Shown: positions 13,374 to 25,457 of the stretch, one piece after another
Layout: each line of letters starts with the position of its first letter
How positions within the stretch are numbered: the stretch's first letter is position 1
Assembly: GCA_036346405.1 (NCBI GenBank)
Contig: CM070548.1
Span: forward strand, 92,288,588-92,352,587
Reading direction: 5' to 3'
From: Phyllostachys edulis
Lineage: Eukaryota > Streptophyta > Magnoliopsida > Poales > Poaceae
DNA: 64,000 bases
The notes under the pieces: model-generated
What the model was told of the DNA's origin: nothing
The model's input: the letters and a program-made list of their open reading frames with translations, nothing else
Databases searched by the model: none
Translations under genes and position numbers: made by a program

Positions 13374-13378
13374 AAGGA

Positions 13379-15290
13379 TATATTAACTAACGTAATCCGA
13401 ATGCAAATAAAGCACACCCATGGATAGGGAGAGAGAGAGAAGGAGGATCCAGGATGATCGGTTGTAATCTGAGAGGATCCGTAATGTAGCAACAAATGAA
13501 ATATTTACTATAGCAAAAGGCGGTGTAGCAAAAACCCTATTGATATTGATCTGAATCTTTGTTTTTGATCGACGGTGGAGATCGTTTCCTATGGAAAGCA
13601 CCGTAGATTCTCTATATTGAAACCTTCGATCGCGAAGATCTATTTCAGCGAGGAGAGGCTACTCGCCGTTTGTGTCTTTGAAAAGCGTGCTCGAGTCAAG
13701 TGTACTAGTGGGCCCTGCGTGTCCTTGGACACGCACCCTTGGACGCCAAATCAGAAGGCCAGTGGGGCCCGCGGCAGGGGCCGGAGGGAGAAAGCAAATC
13801 CGTTTGGATGCAGCTCCTTGAGGGCTCACGCACATGGGTGGGGCCCGCGTGGAGCGATCGGCAGCTCGTTCGCATGGCAGTTGAGCAAACGCGCATGGAT
13901 CCGACAGCTGAGAAACGGAGGAAATAAGATCCGACGGTCAAAAAAAAAAGAGATGACGTGGCCTGCCTCTTTGAGCCTCAAAATTGCCTTCATTTATACC
14001 GAAGGGTATCGCGGATGCATGCACCTAGCTGGTTGCCGACGTGTCATTTGTCAAAGACAAAAACCGATTTTGTAGCCTACAATGCGCGAGCCCTTTCCTT
14101 TTCTTAATTTGGATGGATTTTGATCATTTGATGCCAAGTGATGGTTAGGATACTCGTGCAATGATGGTTAGGATACTCGTGCAATGATGGTTAGGATTAT
14201 TGGCCCGTGTAAATAATCACGTAGTATCCGAGTTGCCATCCAGAGCCTTCATTGGTCACACATATACATTTGTGTATTATTGCAAATCTCAAGTACTTGC
14301 TTGGACTTTTTGATGCAGAGAATACGACCTTGTAGTGTCTGTTGTTCATTGATGAAGAGACCCACGAACTTGCGGTGTAGCCAATCTATTCCCAACCTTA
14401 TATTCTCTATCACGTTACAATATTCCAAGTCTTGAGGAAAAAAAAACTAAAAGTAACTATTTACTATCTTGCATTTGAAGAGAAAATTGTCCAAAGTCAA
14501 GAGTACTTTTATACTGTTGTGTGGACTTGTAGTCAGTGAACATAGAGCATTTATTAAAAAAAAAGTGTATACTTAGAGCAATAGATCAATACTTTTCTCT
14601 CGCTCTATTTTTTTCTTCTTTTTTCGAAGCAAGTCTTCGGTTCACAGGCCAGAGGGAATCTCTTCCCAGCATGTGTTGAAGAGACCATGATTTATTCAAA
14701 TCTATCCACCAGAAAAATAATACCCTTTTGTGTTAAAGAAAACTACCTAATTCTCTAATGTTTCAATTCTTTTATCTTCCTTTCCCTTTTTTTTATCTAT
14801 TGCTTCTAGAGAGATGCTACAGGTGCAGATAAAACTATCTTCGAAGTTCGAACCTTAGGTAAAGAGGATCTCTTACTTTGGTGTATAGTAAAGGCATACA
14901 AGTACAGTTTCTTTCCACCGTCCAATCCTAGGTTTTTGATGCTTCAATTCCATTTTCCCAGTACTACCGCTGTAGTGCCCTGAGTCATCATAAAAAACAT
15001 TTCAGTAGGGTTCGTATCACTGCGTCAAGGCAGAGGATAGTATTCAGAAAAAAGATAGGTTACTACTATACTTACTAGCAAGAATGGACCATGTCCAGAG
15101 TGCACTACGGGAGGCCTGGCTACCTGTCAGCAAGCGTCTGCACAAAATTGACAGAAATCTCTCCATATAAAGCTAGTAGAAGATTAAGACATAAGTTACA
15201 CTTCACTAAACCACTAGTTAGTTCAGCTAGTGTGGCACCTAGGTTTATCAGCCGTCGCAACTCTAGAAGAAGAAAAAAAAAAAGAAGAAA
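13379..15290. other. No gene seen; contains a 23-bp tandem repeat
   Basis: GC-rich to about 13900, then AT-rich. Apart from the short tandem repeat at 14141 I see no domain, RNA gene or clear element ends. Confidence 0.45.
14141..14199. repeat. 23-bp tandem repeat, about 2.5 copies
   Basis: The unit ATGGTTAGGATACTCGTGCA plus ATG starts at 14141, 14164 and 14187. The first two copies are identical and the third degenerates after ATGGTTAGGAT, so this is a recent small tandem duplication. Confidence 0.85.
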
Positions 15291-15293
15291 GTT

Positions 15294-15376
15294 ACTTCCT
15301 CCATGTCTAAATACATGACGTCTTGTAAGCCTTTTACTCCCTACTGAGAGTTATTTATTTGAGAACGGAGGAAGTA
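15294..15376. mobile_element. Stowaway-type (Tc1/mariner) MITE, short and degenerate
   Basis: The left end reads ACTTCCTCCATGTCTAAATA and the right end ACGGAGGAAGT, an inverted pair resembling the Stowaway CTCCCTCCGT terminus. TA dinucleotides lie at both flanks. At about 83 bp it is shorter than a usual Stowaway, so an internal deletion is likely. Confidence 0.55.
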
Positions 15377-18300
15377 TATACTAGTAAAAATAAATTTGCA
15401 CTCCTAGGTTTCACCATTAGGGGCTGCTTTTACAACGAGATCAAACGCTAGCGAAATACTATCAAACAAACACCACGAGGGCGAATCGAATGCGTGAGGT
15501 GTGGAGAGTCACCACCTTGTGAGGAGAAAGAAAATCTCCGCTTTTTTTAGTGGGTGGGGGGAGGAGGAAGGAGAAAAGGAGTGATAAACACACACACACA
15601 GGGAGAGAGGCCGAGGCGCATGCATACTTTCTTCTCGTCTTCGCTTTGCTTTTCGTGGCCGTCGACTGCGGTGAGGAGAGGAGAGGAGAGGGCAGGAAAA
15701 CGAAAGCCTTTATTTCGGCGGGCCCCACCAGCCGGCCTGCTACCCGCACAGGCCACACGGGCGGTAACGGAGTTGCCGCTCGCTCGAGTCGTCAGGGTCT
15801 GTTTGAATACGGAGGGATAAGAGCAAACAAACTCTCAATGAAATGGAATTATTTCTTTTTTTCTTTTTCAAGAACTGAGTCGAATCATAATATATCAAAA
15901 CAAACACCTCACCCTCGCTCGGATTGGAAATGATTTTAGTTCAAATTCCGAATCAATCTAAAAAAGATTGAGTCGGATTATAATTTATCCAAACAAGCTC
16001 TCAATGGAATGAAATTACTTGTATAAGAGCAAAAAGATACTGACTTTTCGGTATCAAACTTGATTGTAGCGTAGTAGAAACTTCTACGTATGATTCTAGT
16101 ACATGCAAGTCTACGAAAAAAAGTCTAGAAAAAAAAAGTACCTTGTAGTTAACACTATGCTCAATGCTGCTGATCTCCGAATCCAAGAGAGAGAAGGTTT
16201 GGGTAGTAACACCAGCCGTATACGCACCCAAGGAAAGCGGGCGGAAAGCGGAGGCGAAGCGCAGAAGCGCGCGGCCATGTGCTTTGGTCGCTTTTTCATT
16301 CTTTTTAACAAAACTAGCCGTCGGTCTATCGAAATTATCAAAGTGGCACCGTGGACGGACACCGTGTAACACATGCAGCGAACTGGTATTATGGCAAGTA
16401 GATGCCGCGTTCTCAGACTACTGTAAGTATATATTATGCTTTGTGATTGCTACAGGTACCTGTCGCACTCTCAAACGGTTATAGGTGCATACCGCTATAA
16501 ATTTACAGTACTTTTAGACCCGGCAGGTTTACTGCCGCGCTGCCACCTCACATATAGCACTTGGTGACTTCTGTCATGGTGCAAATATTTTGTCGCGTTT
16601 TTAGAACGCTGTATATGCCTTCTTAGCTTAGTGCGGTGTCAATTTTACAATTTTTGTGGAGAGGCTGTTCTGCTGAAACAATAAAAAAGCGGTCGGTTCA
16701 GAAGGAAAAAAACTCGCTACGACGACGGTGGTGGGGCCGCGTCGGCATACGTGGTGCACGTAAGACAAGCCACCGTAACAGATGACTCAAACCCCCGTGG
16801 GCCCAGCATCTCGCGCGAGCGGAATTACGCCGCTTCCCGCGTTCTCGTCTCCGCGCTTCGGCCGGTTACTTCCGCAGTTCTTCCGCTCCGTTTCCTACTG
16901 CTACGTTACTCGTGCGTGCGTCCCCGATCACACGCTGCTTCGCAAATCACAAGTAGACAACCATCGCGGGGCCCACGTATTTTTCTTGCTCTTCTCTTCT
17001 TCTTCTTTAAACTTCTACTGGTTCCATACGCAAGGAAAGGCCCATCGCGGGGCCCACGTTGCAAAGCCACAGGGTGAGGGAGAGAGGGTTGTCTTGTCAC
17101 AGTACAATTTCTTTCTCCAAACCCTGCCACGCAGGACGATGTTGCCGTTAGCAGTTAAATAATATGTTCGAAATTTAACTACTGGCATCGGTGTAATCTA
17201 TTAATTATATTATATGCAGTAGCGTCACATTGTATGTGACAAAAAGGAAAGGAAAAAAAACAGAGAGAGGGAAGGCCATATAAAATGGTGAAGTGAGATG
17301 TTCCAACATCAGAAGTTCGGTGCGCACATGTTTTACTCGGAATTCTATCCACGCCATTGTCTAAACCATGGAATCAGTAGTCTTCAAGGGCTTATTTGGG
17401 AAGCCCAATCACGGGATCTGACCCAATAAAATATGGAATCAATAGCTTTCAACGACTTATTTTAGAAGTCCTATCCTAACTCCAGAGAAAAAAAAAATCT
17501 CTCCCAGCGAATTTTCCCGAGTCGGCTTAATTACGAGTGCATTTGGGTGAGGCTCGGGAGAGGAAAATCCCACCCTAGCCCAGCTAATCCCGGGTTAAAA
17601 AAACACCCACAAACACGTGTTTCTTCGCGTTGAGCCGTCAAATATCGTTGCCTTGCTATGACACTATCGCTGTCTCCTCCACACTAGCCATCCCCAGCGA
17701 GCAATGTTCACCTATTTTCTCTACCGCTAGCAATTGCTACTGTCACCGCACCGTGGCTGAGGCGACAGACAGAAGGGAGGAAGAAGGGGGTGTCAACGGC
17801 ATGGGTGCACCGTGCGTGTGGCACTGCGAGGTTTACCTGGAGCTGGCAACCGACAGGGTTGAGGCAGAGGAAGAGAAGACGGCTTGACAACGACGCGCTC
17901 CAATTATGGATGAGGTGGCCGTCGTCAGTGGCGGTGAACTCGAGTCCGGGCAATCCATATCGGTCGAGGTCTGGCCACGGTGAGCTCAACCCGCTACGCA
18001 TGGATCGAGTGAAATCGATACCAAGACACGTGGTGGAGGACGGCGTCCGACGAGGCTTTCGTCGGCGAGCTCTAGTCAAATACCTACCGTGGATCCACCG
18101 CCTGGACATGGCCCACATGCTCTTCCACCTCTTCCCCCGCTCTTTTTTATATAGATTTTTTTGAACCGCTTCGATTTTCTTGGATGATGGGGTTTTTACC
18201 TATATTGCCCCCCAAATGATGATAGGGATTATTGCCATCTATCCACCGGGATCCATTTTGTCACTAAAATCCTGCCCTGGATTGATCCCCGCCGGGAAAA

Positions 18301-18400
18301 TTTCCCCTTGCAACCCAAACAAAACCTAATTGTTTCTGCTTTACATGTGATTTACATGCTTGTGCACGAAATTAATACCGAGATAAAGGGGTAGTATAAG
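15377..18400. other. No gene seen; short repeats and possible MITE remnants
   Basis: 15797-16010 has ends resembling a CTGTTTGAATAC...TTATCCAAACAAG inverted pair, as in small grass hAT-like MITEs, but no target duplication was found. A perfect 18-bp direct repeat CCATCGCGGGGCCCACGT occurs at 16961 and 17042. The rest has many GGGCCCAC words of the kind seen in plant promoters, but no credible coding region follows. Confidence 0.35.
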
Positions 18401-18401
18401 G

Positions 18402-18687
18402 GCATGTATGATAGATGCAGAATTTATTGTCTATAAGAACTCTTTATATCACCTATAGACGATCTTAAAGATATTTCATCTGATAGATACAGATAAATTG
18501 TTTGTCTTTTTAGTTGTCTTTATAGAACAAACAATCTTTTAATGCTTTTGCTTGTTTTTCATGATACGATCATTCTGAGATTGTATGCAGTATTTTTCTC
18601 TTCGTTTCATTCTCTTTTATCCACGTCCAAAAAAATCCTACGACAACAACTATAGGCTACCGATATAAGTCAATTATAAATGCTCTA
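18402..18687. mobile_element. Tourist-like MITE, degenerate
   Basis: The left end GGGCATGTATGATAGA and the right end, which reads GAGCATTTATAATTGA on the other strand, form an imperfect inverted pair of Tourist type. TAA lies at the left edge and AAA at the right, so the 3-bp duplication is not clean. The interior is AT-rich with no coding frame. Confidence 0.4.
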
Positions 18688-20935
18688 AAATTTCATACAC
18701 GATTAACGTCATTTCTCGAAGCAGCTGGGCATCAACTTTCTTAACTAATCCCAGGCTTTGGCAACCCCAACAAACACTTTCAGTCATGTTGCTGTGCCCC
18801 AACCTACACCCTATGACCTATAGGGCTATAGGGAGATCATCAACTCCAATGGTAGTAAATGGTAGAGTTCTTGGTACAACAGCTGTTTTTTTTTTGGCCA
18901 CATTTCTTGTCAAACAAAATGGAAGAAATACATGCAAAAAATACAACTAGGTTTTCAATGGGGGTGATAACATGCAGAAATCGGTGGAACATGCCATGCG
19001 GTGGATCGGAGAGATTTAAGGAATCTTTTGTGCAAATTGTGGCCAGTAGCCTACCACATGGACCAACCCCACCGGTGTGACGGTGTCCTAGCTCATTGGA
19101 TGTCCCCGGCCACAAGGTAGGCCACATGGGAGCGCGTAACAGTGAAAAGCGGTGGTGGAGTAGAAGAAGGTTTGCCTTAGGGGTGAAATGGTCATTTCGT
19201 GTCATGCTAGGTTCGGACGTAAAGGCTAGGGATGGATATCAAGTCAGATAATCGTCTTACCGAGTTTTTCTTGAAATTGACATAAATTGGTTTAGTATCA
19301 TTTTATTTATAGTTCGGAAGTATTTTTAGAATCGAGCTAACTAGCCGAGCCGAGCCAAAGCAAAATTTAATTTCATTTGAAATAGACTCATTTTAATGTT
19401 TAACTAATTAACGAGTATAATTAAATCAATTTTAAATCGAGCCAACAAGCTAGATTTTTTTTCCACTCAAAATAAAGGCCCCTTGGCCCATGGATTCCAT
19501 CGGATTAATTCGGATTCTCTATTACTAGACAGTTACTTTATTACTGGACAGTTACCCGACAGGACGGCATGGACTAATCATTGATTGCTTATCCGTCACC
19601 TGTTCGACTATTTCTCTCCTTGGATATAGTGTGGATTTACTATGTACGTGTATTATTTTAAAAATACCATATATCTTCGTGATATTTGCCTAGTTATTTG
19701 GAAAATTATCTTTTCACAGTATTCATCCATTGTGATGATCAAGAGTGTAGTTATTGCAACTTTCATCCACCACCTTTGCTATCAATGATGTGATGAAATG
19801 TGTAAGCATGGTCGAATTCCACTCATTTTTATTTAGGTTTGGTGCATGCTTGATATGTATGTATAGGGTACAGTTGAACAAATACTATGAAATGGGATGA
19901 GTATTTCAAAGTTTGTTCATGTAGATGTAAACAATTACTAAGATAACATATGTGTTCCCTACCTCCACGGCTCCACATATCATTGATGACTTGGTTTCTG
20001 TTGAATTGTACATATCTATTTAGCACATGTCTGGATGGGTGTATTTTATTTTTGAATTCTTAGTTTTGAACTCCAAAAATTCAAATAAAGTCCCCTCGTC
20101 CGCACACGGAATCAATTTAACGCTCAAAAGAGTTAATACTTGATGTATATATGTTTGTCTAAAGTCGGGAAAATTTCTAACTCAATCACAATCATCAAGC
20201 TAGCCAGTAATTAAATTGCAAGCTAGACATAATTGACGGAAAAGCCAGAAAAGATGACAAAGCACTCCTATTAAATTATTCAAAAACACTGAGACGTTTT
20301 TAACATACAATTCCCTAAAAAAATTTCTTATATACAATCAACAAATACAAGAAGTGCCAACATATATCGTTGGCAATTTACCTAAATATCTTTAAAAACA
20401 TTGTATTTTATGTAACTCTAATTTCCCTATAAGATAAAGTTAAGCGATAACAGTCGTGTAAGGTTGCATTCTAAAATATTAAATCACATTTAATGTGTGT
20501 GTGTGGCACTCTCTTTAAACAATCAGATTTACAAGGAATGGTTGACAAATGCTACTACAGAATTTGAAAAAGATAAATCACACAAAAAAAATTATAATAC
20601 ATGATTATTAGGGACAATTCGCGGATAATTTCAACTGAGAGAAACAGTATGGTTTAAACACGAGCATAAGAACGCAAACACAAGGTGGTTTTCTTTACTT
20701 CCGGAGGAGACTCATAGTGGTAGCAACCTCAACACGGAAAAGACAATCCTATAGTTTTCTCCACAGAAGATCGTGGACCCTAGTGGCTGCATTTTCCACC
20801 TTTCAGCGCAAAAGATCAGATCGGATCAGATCGCATACCCCGGCGTCTAATCTAACTCCGTTCGTCACCCTCGCCCGCCATTCCGTCCCACCCACCGCTG
20901 CCACCGAGGGGCAAATTCGTCAATGCACTCCGCCC
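18688..20935. other. No gene seen; distal upstream region of the HOX16-like gene
   Basis: AT-rich DNA. A CTAGGGATGGAT motif at about 19227 resembles a hAT terminus, but no partner was found. GATC-rich repeats (AGATCAGATCGGATCAGATC, about 20812-20831) lie about 110 bp upstream of the proposed TATA box. Any cis-regulatory role for the HD-Zip gene is inference. Confidence 0.35.
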
Positions 20936-20941
20936 CGCGCC

Positions 20942-20948
20942 TATAAGA
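20942..20948 (+). promoter_or_regulatory. Proposed TATA box of the HOX16-like gene
   Basis: CCTATAAGAAG stands in a CG-rich context and is followed about 30 bp later by a pyrimidine-rich stretch (CCTCTCCATTTCTTCG) suitable for transcription start. This would give a leader of about 510 bp before the main ATG at 21485. The assignment is by eye; a 5' UTR intron is not excluded. Confidence 0.5.
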
Positions 20949-21258
20949 AGGCCCTCTCCATTTCTTCGAAGTTTAGCTTCGGAGCCCTCCACAAGAATTT
21001 TTTATTATCAGAAATAGAAAATAATAAATCCTCGTTGGAATAAGCGCATTAAAAACCAAGAAAAGATTTTTCTTTTCTTTTGAGCTACCATTATTCCATC
21101 CCACCACCAACCTTCTCCGGCCGTCGGAGCGTAGCCGAATTGTCCCGTCTTCTCCGGCCGAGCTCCGGGAGAGAAAGAAGGCTGTTTACTCTTCCGGCGA
21201 GTGGTCTCCTCCGCGCGCGGCTGAGGAGATCTCGCGGGACCTCGGGGTTGGGGCGTGC

Positions 21259-21396
21259 ATGATGGGGTTATCGCTCACGCCGATGAAGACCTCGACGAGG
21301 CTTCTTGGAGCACCAGCTTCTTCCGCCACAAGATCGCCGCCACCATTGCCGCCTCCTCCTGCTTCTTATAAGATCCGCTCGGCCACAGCAAGATAG
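21259..21396 (+). CDS. Upstream ORF in the HOX16-like leader, 45 codons (candidate conserved-peptide uORF)
   Basis: A short frame in the 5' leader starts with two consecutive ATG codons at 21259 and 21262 and stops at TAG 21394-21396, 88 bases before the main start. The predicted peptide has a basic Thr/Ser-rich first half, a proline run (SPPPLPPPP) and an ending ASYKIRSATAR. Established: the Arabidopsis class I HD-Zip gene AtHB1 carries a conserved-peptide uORF (homology group 33) that represses translation of the main ORF. Inference: the compact basic C-terminal end of this peptide could be the grass counterpart. I could not align it, so homology is unproven. The frame is real in the sequence; its translation is not shown. 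Confidence 0.55.
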   Translation: MMGLSLTPMKTSTRLLGAPASSATRSPPPLPPPPASYKIRSATAR

Positions 21397-21484
21397 CTGT
21401 ACATACGTCGACGTACGTGTTTGATTTGATTTCCCCCGACAAGTAAGGCAATCTCTAGCTCGAAGCTTTGATCTGGTCCCTGTG

Positions 21485-22790
21485 ATGGAGTCCGTCCGAC
21501 TCGTCTTCAACACGTCGGGCTCCGTGGCCGGGCAGATGCTCTTCTTGGACTGCGGCGCCGGCGGTGGCGGCGGCATGTTCCATCGAGGTATTAGTCTGAT
21601 CTAAATTTCTTCTTCCTGGTTAGTTCTTAGGCGTGATTTTTGATTTGGCTGGGTAGATTTTGCGTGCGATTTCTGTACTGATTGGGGTTGTGATGTGGGA
21701 GTGATGAAGGGGAGAGACCGGTACTTGGCATGGAAGAAGGAGGGCACGGCGTAAAGCGGCCCTTCTTTACCTCGCCCAACGAGCTGCTCGAGGAGTACTA
21801 CGACGAGCAGCTGCCGGAGAAGAAGCGCCGCCTCACAGCGGAGCAGGTAATAAACCACCTAGCAGCACGGGTTCCTGATTTGGGTTGAGTACGACGTAAA
21901 GATGATGATACTCTGTTCAGCTGAGTTTCTGACGATTGAATCGATGCATGCACGCGTATATAGGTGCATCTGTTGGAGAGGAGCTTCGAGGAGGAGAACA
22001 AGCTAGAGCCGGAGCGGAAGACGGAGCTGGCGCGGAAGCTGGGGCTGCAGCCGCGGCAGGTGGCCGTCTGGTTCCAGAACCGCCGCGCCCGGTGGAAGAC
22101 CAAGCAGCTCGAGCGTGACTTCGACCGCCTCAAGGCATCCTTCGACGCCCTCCGCACCGACCACGACGCCCTCCTCCAGGACAACCACCGACTCCGGTCG
22201 CAGGTAGCCACCACCTCCTCCTCGCAGCCTTAACTGCGCCTTCCATGGCCTCCACTGCTGAGTCCACTTTCCTGTGCCGTCAGGTGATTTCGTTGACCGA
22301 CAAGCTGCAAGAGAAGGAGGCGGCGGAGGGCAGCGTCGGCCCCGCCTTTGACGCGTCGGAGCTGCCTGCGGCGGACGTGAAGGTCTCCGCGGCCGATGCC
22401 GACCAACCGGCGGCGGATGACCCGGCCGTGGCGGCGTTCGAGGTGCAGCAGGTGAAGACCGAGGACAGGCTGAGCACGGGCAGCGGCGGGAGCGCGGTGG
22501 TGGACGCGGACGCGCTGCTCGGGTGCGGCGGCCGTCTCGCCGCCGTGGACATCAGCGTGGAGTCGTACTTCCCGGGGGGCGACGAGTACCACGACTGCGT
22601 GATGGGCCCCGTGGACCACGGCGCGGGGGGGATCCAGTCGGAGGAGGACGACGGCGCGGTCAGCGACGAGGGCTGCAGCTACTACGCCGACGACGCCGGC
22701 GTCCTCTTCGCCGGCCACGGGCAGCACCACCACGCGGGCGACGACGAGGACGACGGCCAGATCAGCTGCTGGATGTGGAAGTGGAACTAG
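21485..22790 (+). CDS. HOX16: Class I homeodomain-leucine zipper transcription factor, HOX16-like (4 exons, 328 aa)
   Basis: Nuclear DNA-binding transcription factor of the plant-specific HD-Zip I family; members bind as dimers to pseudopalindromic CAATNATTG sites. Proposed exons are 21485-21587, 21710-21846, 21964-22203 and 22284-22790. All three introns (122, 117 and 80 bp) are GT-AG and the joins keep frame. The N-terminus (MESVRLVFNTSGS) and LELLEEYYDEQ-like acidic lead-in match the rice HOX16 type. The homeodomain spans about residues 70-130, with the recognition helix VWFQNRRARWK at 115-125. The zipper follows directly, with leucines at 129, 136, 143, 150, 157 and 164. The C-terminus is acidic and ends in a tryptophan-rich ISCWMWKWN, as in the AHA activation motif. 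Introns fall in the homeodomain and in the zipper, as usual for this subfamily. No lesion is visible. The symbol is by resemblance to rice HOX16; a close paralogue is possible. Confidence 0.93.
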
Positions 22791-22794
22791 GCTT

Positions 22795-22816
22795 TGCGCG
22801 CGCGCGCGCATGCATG
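22795..22816. repeat. Alternating purine-pyrimidine (GC)n tract in the HOX16-like 3' UTR
   Basis: Five bases after the stop codon is an unbroken alternating run, TGCGCG... through ATGCATG, 22 nt long. Such runs can adopt Z-form DNA and are often length-variable. A possible AATAAA-like signal, ATTAAA, lies at 22847-22852. Confidence 0.7.
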
Positions 22817-22852
22817 AGCTAGCTGGCGCCATGAAATCGATCTCGTATTAAA

Positions 22853-24040
22853 ATCGTGCCTTTTTCTTTGTTCTCTTCTTGTATGGTTGCTGCTGTAATG
22901 TTGAGTTTCCCTATGAAGAAGGTGTATGCATGCATGTTATGATGGCAGGTTTAATATCGATCGGTATAATCTGTCGAGATGTACGAGGAGAACGTGGGGG
23001 CCAAATAAGTGCATGGAGTCAAACGAGACGTTTAGCCATCATCATGATCGTGTCGTCTGAATTTTTTTGTCAAGATCAAATCGAGTCGTTTAATTCACTG
23101 TAGGAAGTACGCATGGCTTTACTGTGACTGTGTATTGAACAGTGGTTAAAGGTGCTCACTATATTCGTCTAGAATCAGTAGAAACCACGACCAGATCGAT
23201 CATCGGGAAGAATCTGAGCTTACGAGTCAATCGATCCGAAGTACCTGTGTGTGGAGCCAGCCAACTTTTAGCTCCCAAACTGTGAATCTAGCTAGTAAAA
23301 TGAAATGCACAGAGAAGAATCTGAAGAACGAAATGAAAAGCTTTTACCATGCCGCTGAGCTTATATCATATCCCTGCAGTGGCGGAATCAGGAATTAAAA
23401 TACCTAGGGTGAATTTATAGTATAAAAAATACCAAGACATAATGTGATGCAATAGTCAATATAACTAATGATGTTAATTACATTCAAATTGTTAAGTTCT
23501 AACCGATACAACCAGAACCCTCATAACTTTTGTTATGTTAAGATTTATCAAGTTCAAAAAATCATCTTTAACATATATACTACCTCCTATCTAAAAAGGA
23601 TGTGTTCTATTTAATTACTAGCATAGTCTCTGGTGTGCAATTTAGATATAAATATTATCAAAATTTTGTAAAATCATAGTGCTAGGGCAGTTCACAAAGA
23701 ATATACCTATGCCATTTTCGCTCCGCAATCTTGATGTTTGCATAGATATCAATAGCCAAGTTCTAAAAGATCGACCAGCACAAATTGAAAGCAACACTAG
23801 TTTTGGTCTAGAGAGTGCCTCTGAAAGGATATCAAAACTAGATGTCATAATAGGTTCTTAGAAGTTAGAAACATGCTCCTCACCTCACTTCCTCGGTCTC
23901 GATCACCTCTGTCTCTGCCTAGCGCTGCTCGATCGCCTCGGACCCGACGAGGCAGTGCGCGCCGCCCTGCGTCTTGCGGTCTTGGCGCCCTAACTTGGCC
24001 ATTGTACACAGTAGCCCCGACCATTGTTGGCCTTCTTGGT
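22853..24040. other. No gene seen; downstream region of the HOX16-like gene
   Basis: Mostly AT-rich. CAGTGGCGGAATCAGG near 23378 resembles the start of a common grass repeat, but no second end was found. A short GC-rich patch at 23880-23990 has an open frame (23873-24121) with no recognisable domain. Confidence 0.4.
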
Positions 24041-24049
24041 GGCTTTCAA

Positions 24050-25152
24050 TTACTTGGCTATACTAATGGCTCTGTCATATTTGTTTTTTTTTTTTTCGGA
24101 TCCGGATATGAATCTGAATAACTTCGGATCTGAATCTGAATCTGAGCGAATATGAATTGAAACAAATATGGTCGCTGATATTTTTCAGACCATGAAAACC
24201 CTTAAATTGTATGCTAGAAATTAACGAAAACATATAACTATTTTATTTGATGCAAACATTCATGAATTGTTCATATTTTCAGCAACCACACATAACATTG
24301 GCACTAGCAAGCTGCATTAACTAGTTCATCATAAACATAACACTTAGTTTACCATATTTAGCTCATAAGTCATAACTCACAGAGTCACAAGTCATCACAA
24401 ATTCACACTTAGTTCATCACCTACATAAAACTTAGTTCACACTAACATCGATCAGGTTGAATGGTTAATCTATCATAAATAACTTTAACATCCCAAAGTA
24501 TGTTACCAAAAATAAAATTAATAAATTTATTATTTTATTGGATTTTACGAGATTTAAAAGAGTTTTCTTGGTTAAAAGGAAAAAAAAATTAAAGTCAATT
24601 ATTTAATTTCCTAGTTTTAAATGTCAAAAATAAAATTTACTGATATTTCTATGATTTTATTGGATTTAAAGTGAAAATAAAAAATTATTAATTTCTTGAA
24701 TTTTACGGATTTTAAAAGTTTTTCCTATTTTTCAAAAAGAAAAAAAACTTTATGTGCAAAAATAAAACCAACTTTAACTTGGAATTAATTTTATTAAGTT
24801 CAAAATCATTCAAGAAATTTTGTGATTTTTTCTAGAATTTTTGAACTCAATTTGCTATTTTCTAAAAGGCTATTTGATTTGTTGCATTTTAAAATTGAAC
24901 TCAATTAAAATCTCCTTTTCTCTTTTGGGCTGAAATCCAGATATCTGGACTTGGTCTTATCCGGATAATCCGTATTCGTATCCGTATCCGCCGGACAGCA
25001 TGCTTACCGTTTTCGTTTTCGTTTCCGACAAAAAAAATCCTAATTCATTTCCGATCCGAAAATTATCCGAGAAAAATCCGATCCGAGACAATCCGAATCC
25101 GTTTTCGTTTGGATCGGTCGGAAACAATCCGATCTGCTTTCATCCCTAGCTA
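24050..25152. mobile_element. hAT-like element remnant containing an LTR-like fragment
   Basis: The right edge (25050-25152) carries repeated CGATCCGA/ATCCGAATCC words and ends TTTCATCCCTAG, the complement of a hAT-style CTAGGGATGAAA terminus. The left edge has matching CGGATCCGGATATG/GGATCTGAATCTG words but no clean terminus. Inside, about 24485-24930 begins TAACATCCCAAAG and resembles the AT-rich start of the gypsy LTRs in this window. No 8-bp duplication could be assigned. Confidence 0.4.
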
Positions 25153-25457
25153 TTGCTAACCGTCACCCTTAATCAATGCTTGCAAAACTGGAGTAGTAAC
25201 ATTTGAGATAATTTCTGTAGTCTGATTTTGAGATGCTGGATTCAACTTAGAGGAGTATATATATCGGAGTAAAATTCACTTTGTAATCTTACTATGGTTT
25301 CACTTTAAGCATCATCCTTAGCAAATCTTTTCACTTTGTACCGTATTTTCTTACTTTTTATTTCCCTTTGCACCAGGGGAATGTCCTATCAGCAAGAGAA
25401 AAACATGGGAGGCGTGCGGTGAGCTTGACGACAGCAAGGCACGGTCGACGATATTGG

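Noticed and set aside
16103..17162. Clustered open frames on both strands with GGGCCCAC promoter-like words
   Set aside because: No frame has a recognisable domain, codon pattern or splice structure. The 18-bp direct repeat is noted, but no gene is called.
20942..22790. Possible frameshift in the HOX16-like gene because its pieces are in different frames
   Set aside because: GT-AG introns at 21588-21709, 21847-21963 and 22204-22283 restore one frame of 328 codons with a full homeodomain and six zipper leucines.
22230..22832. 200-codon minus-strand frame over the HOX16-like last exon
   Set aside because: It is the antisense shadow of a GC-rich coding exon; the plus strand has homeobox gene structure and splice sites.
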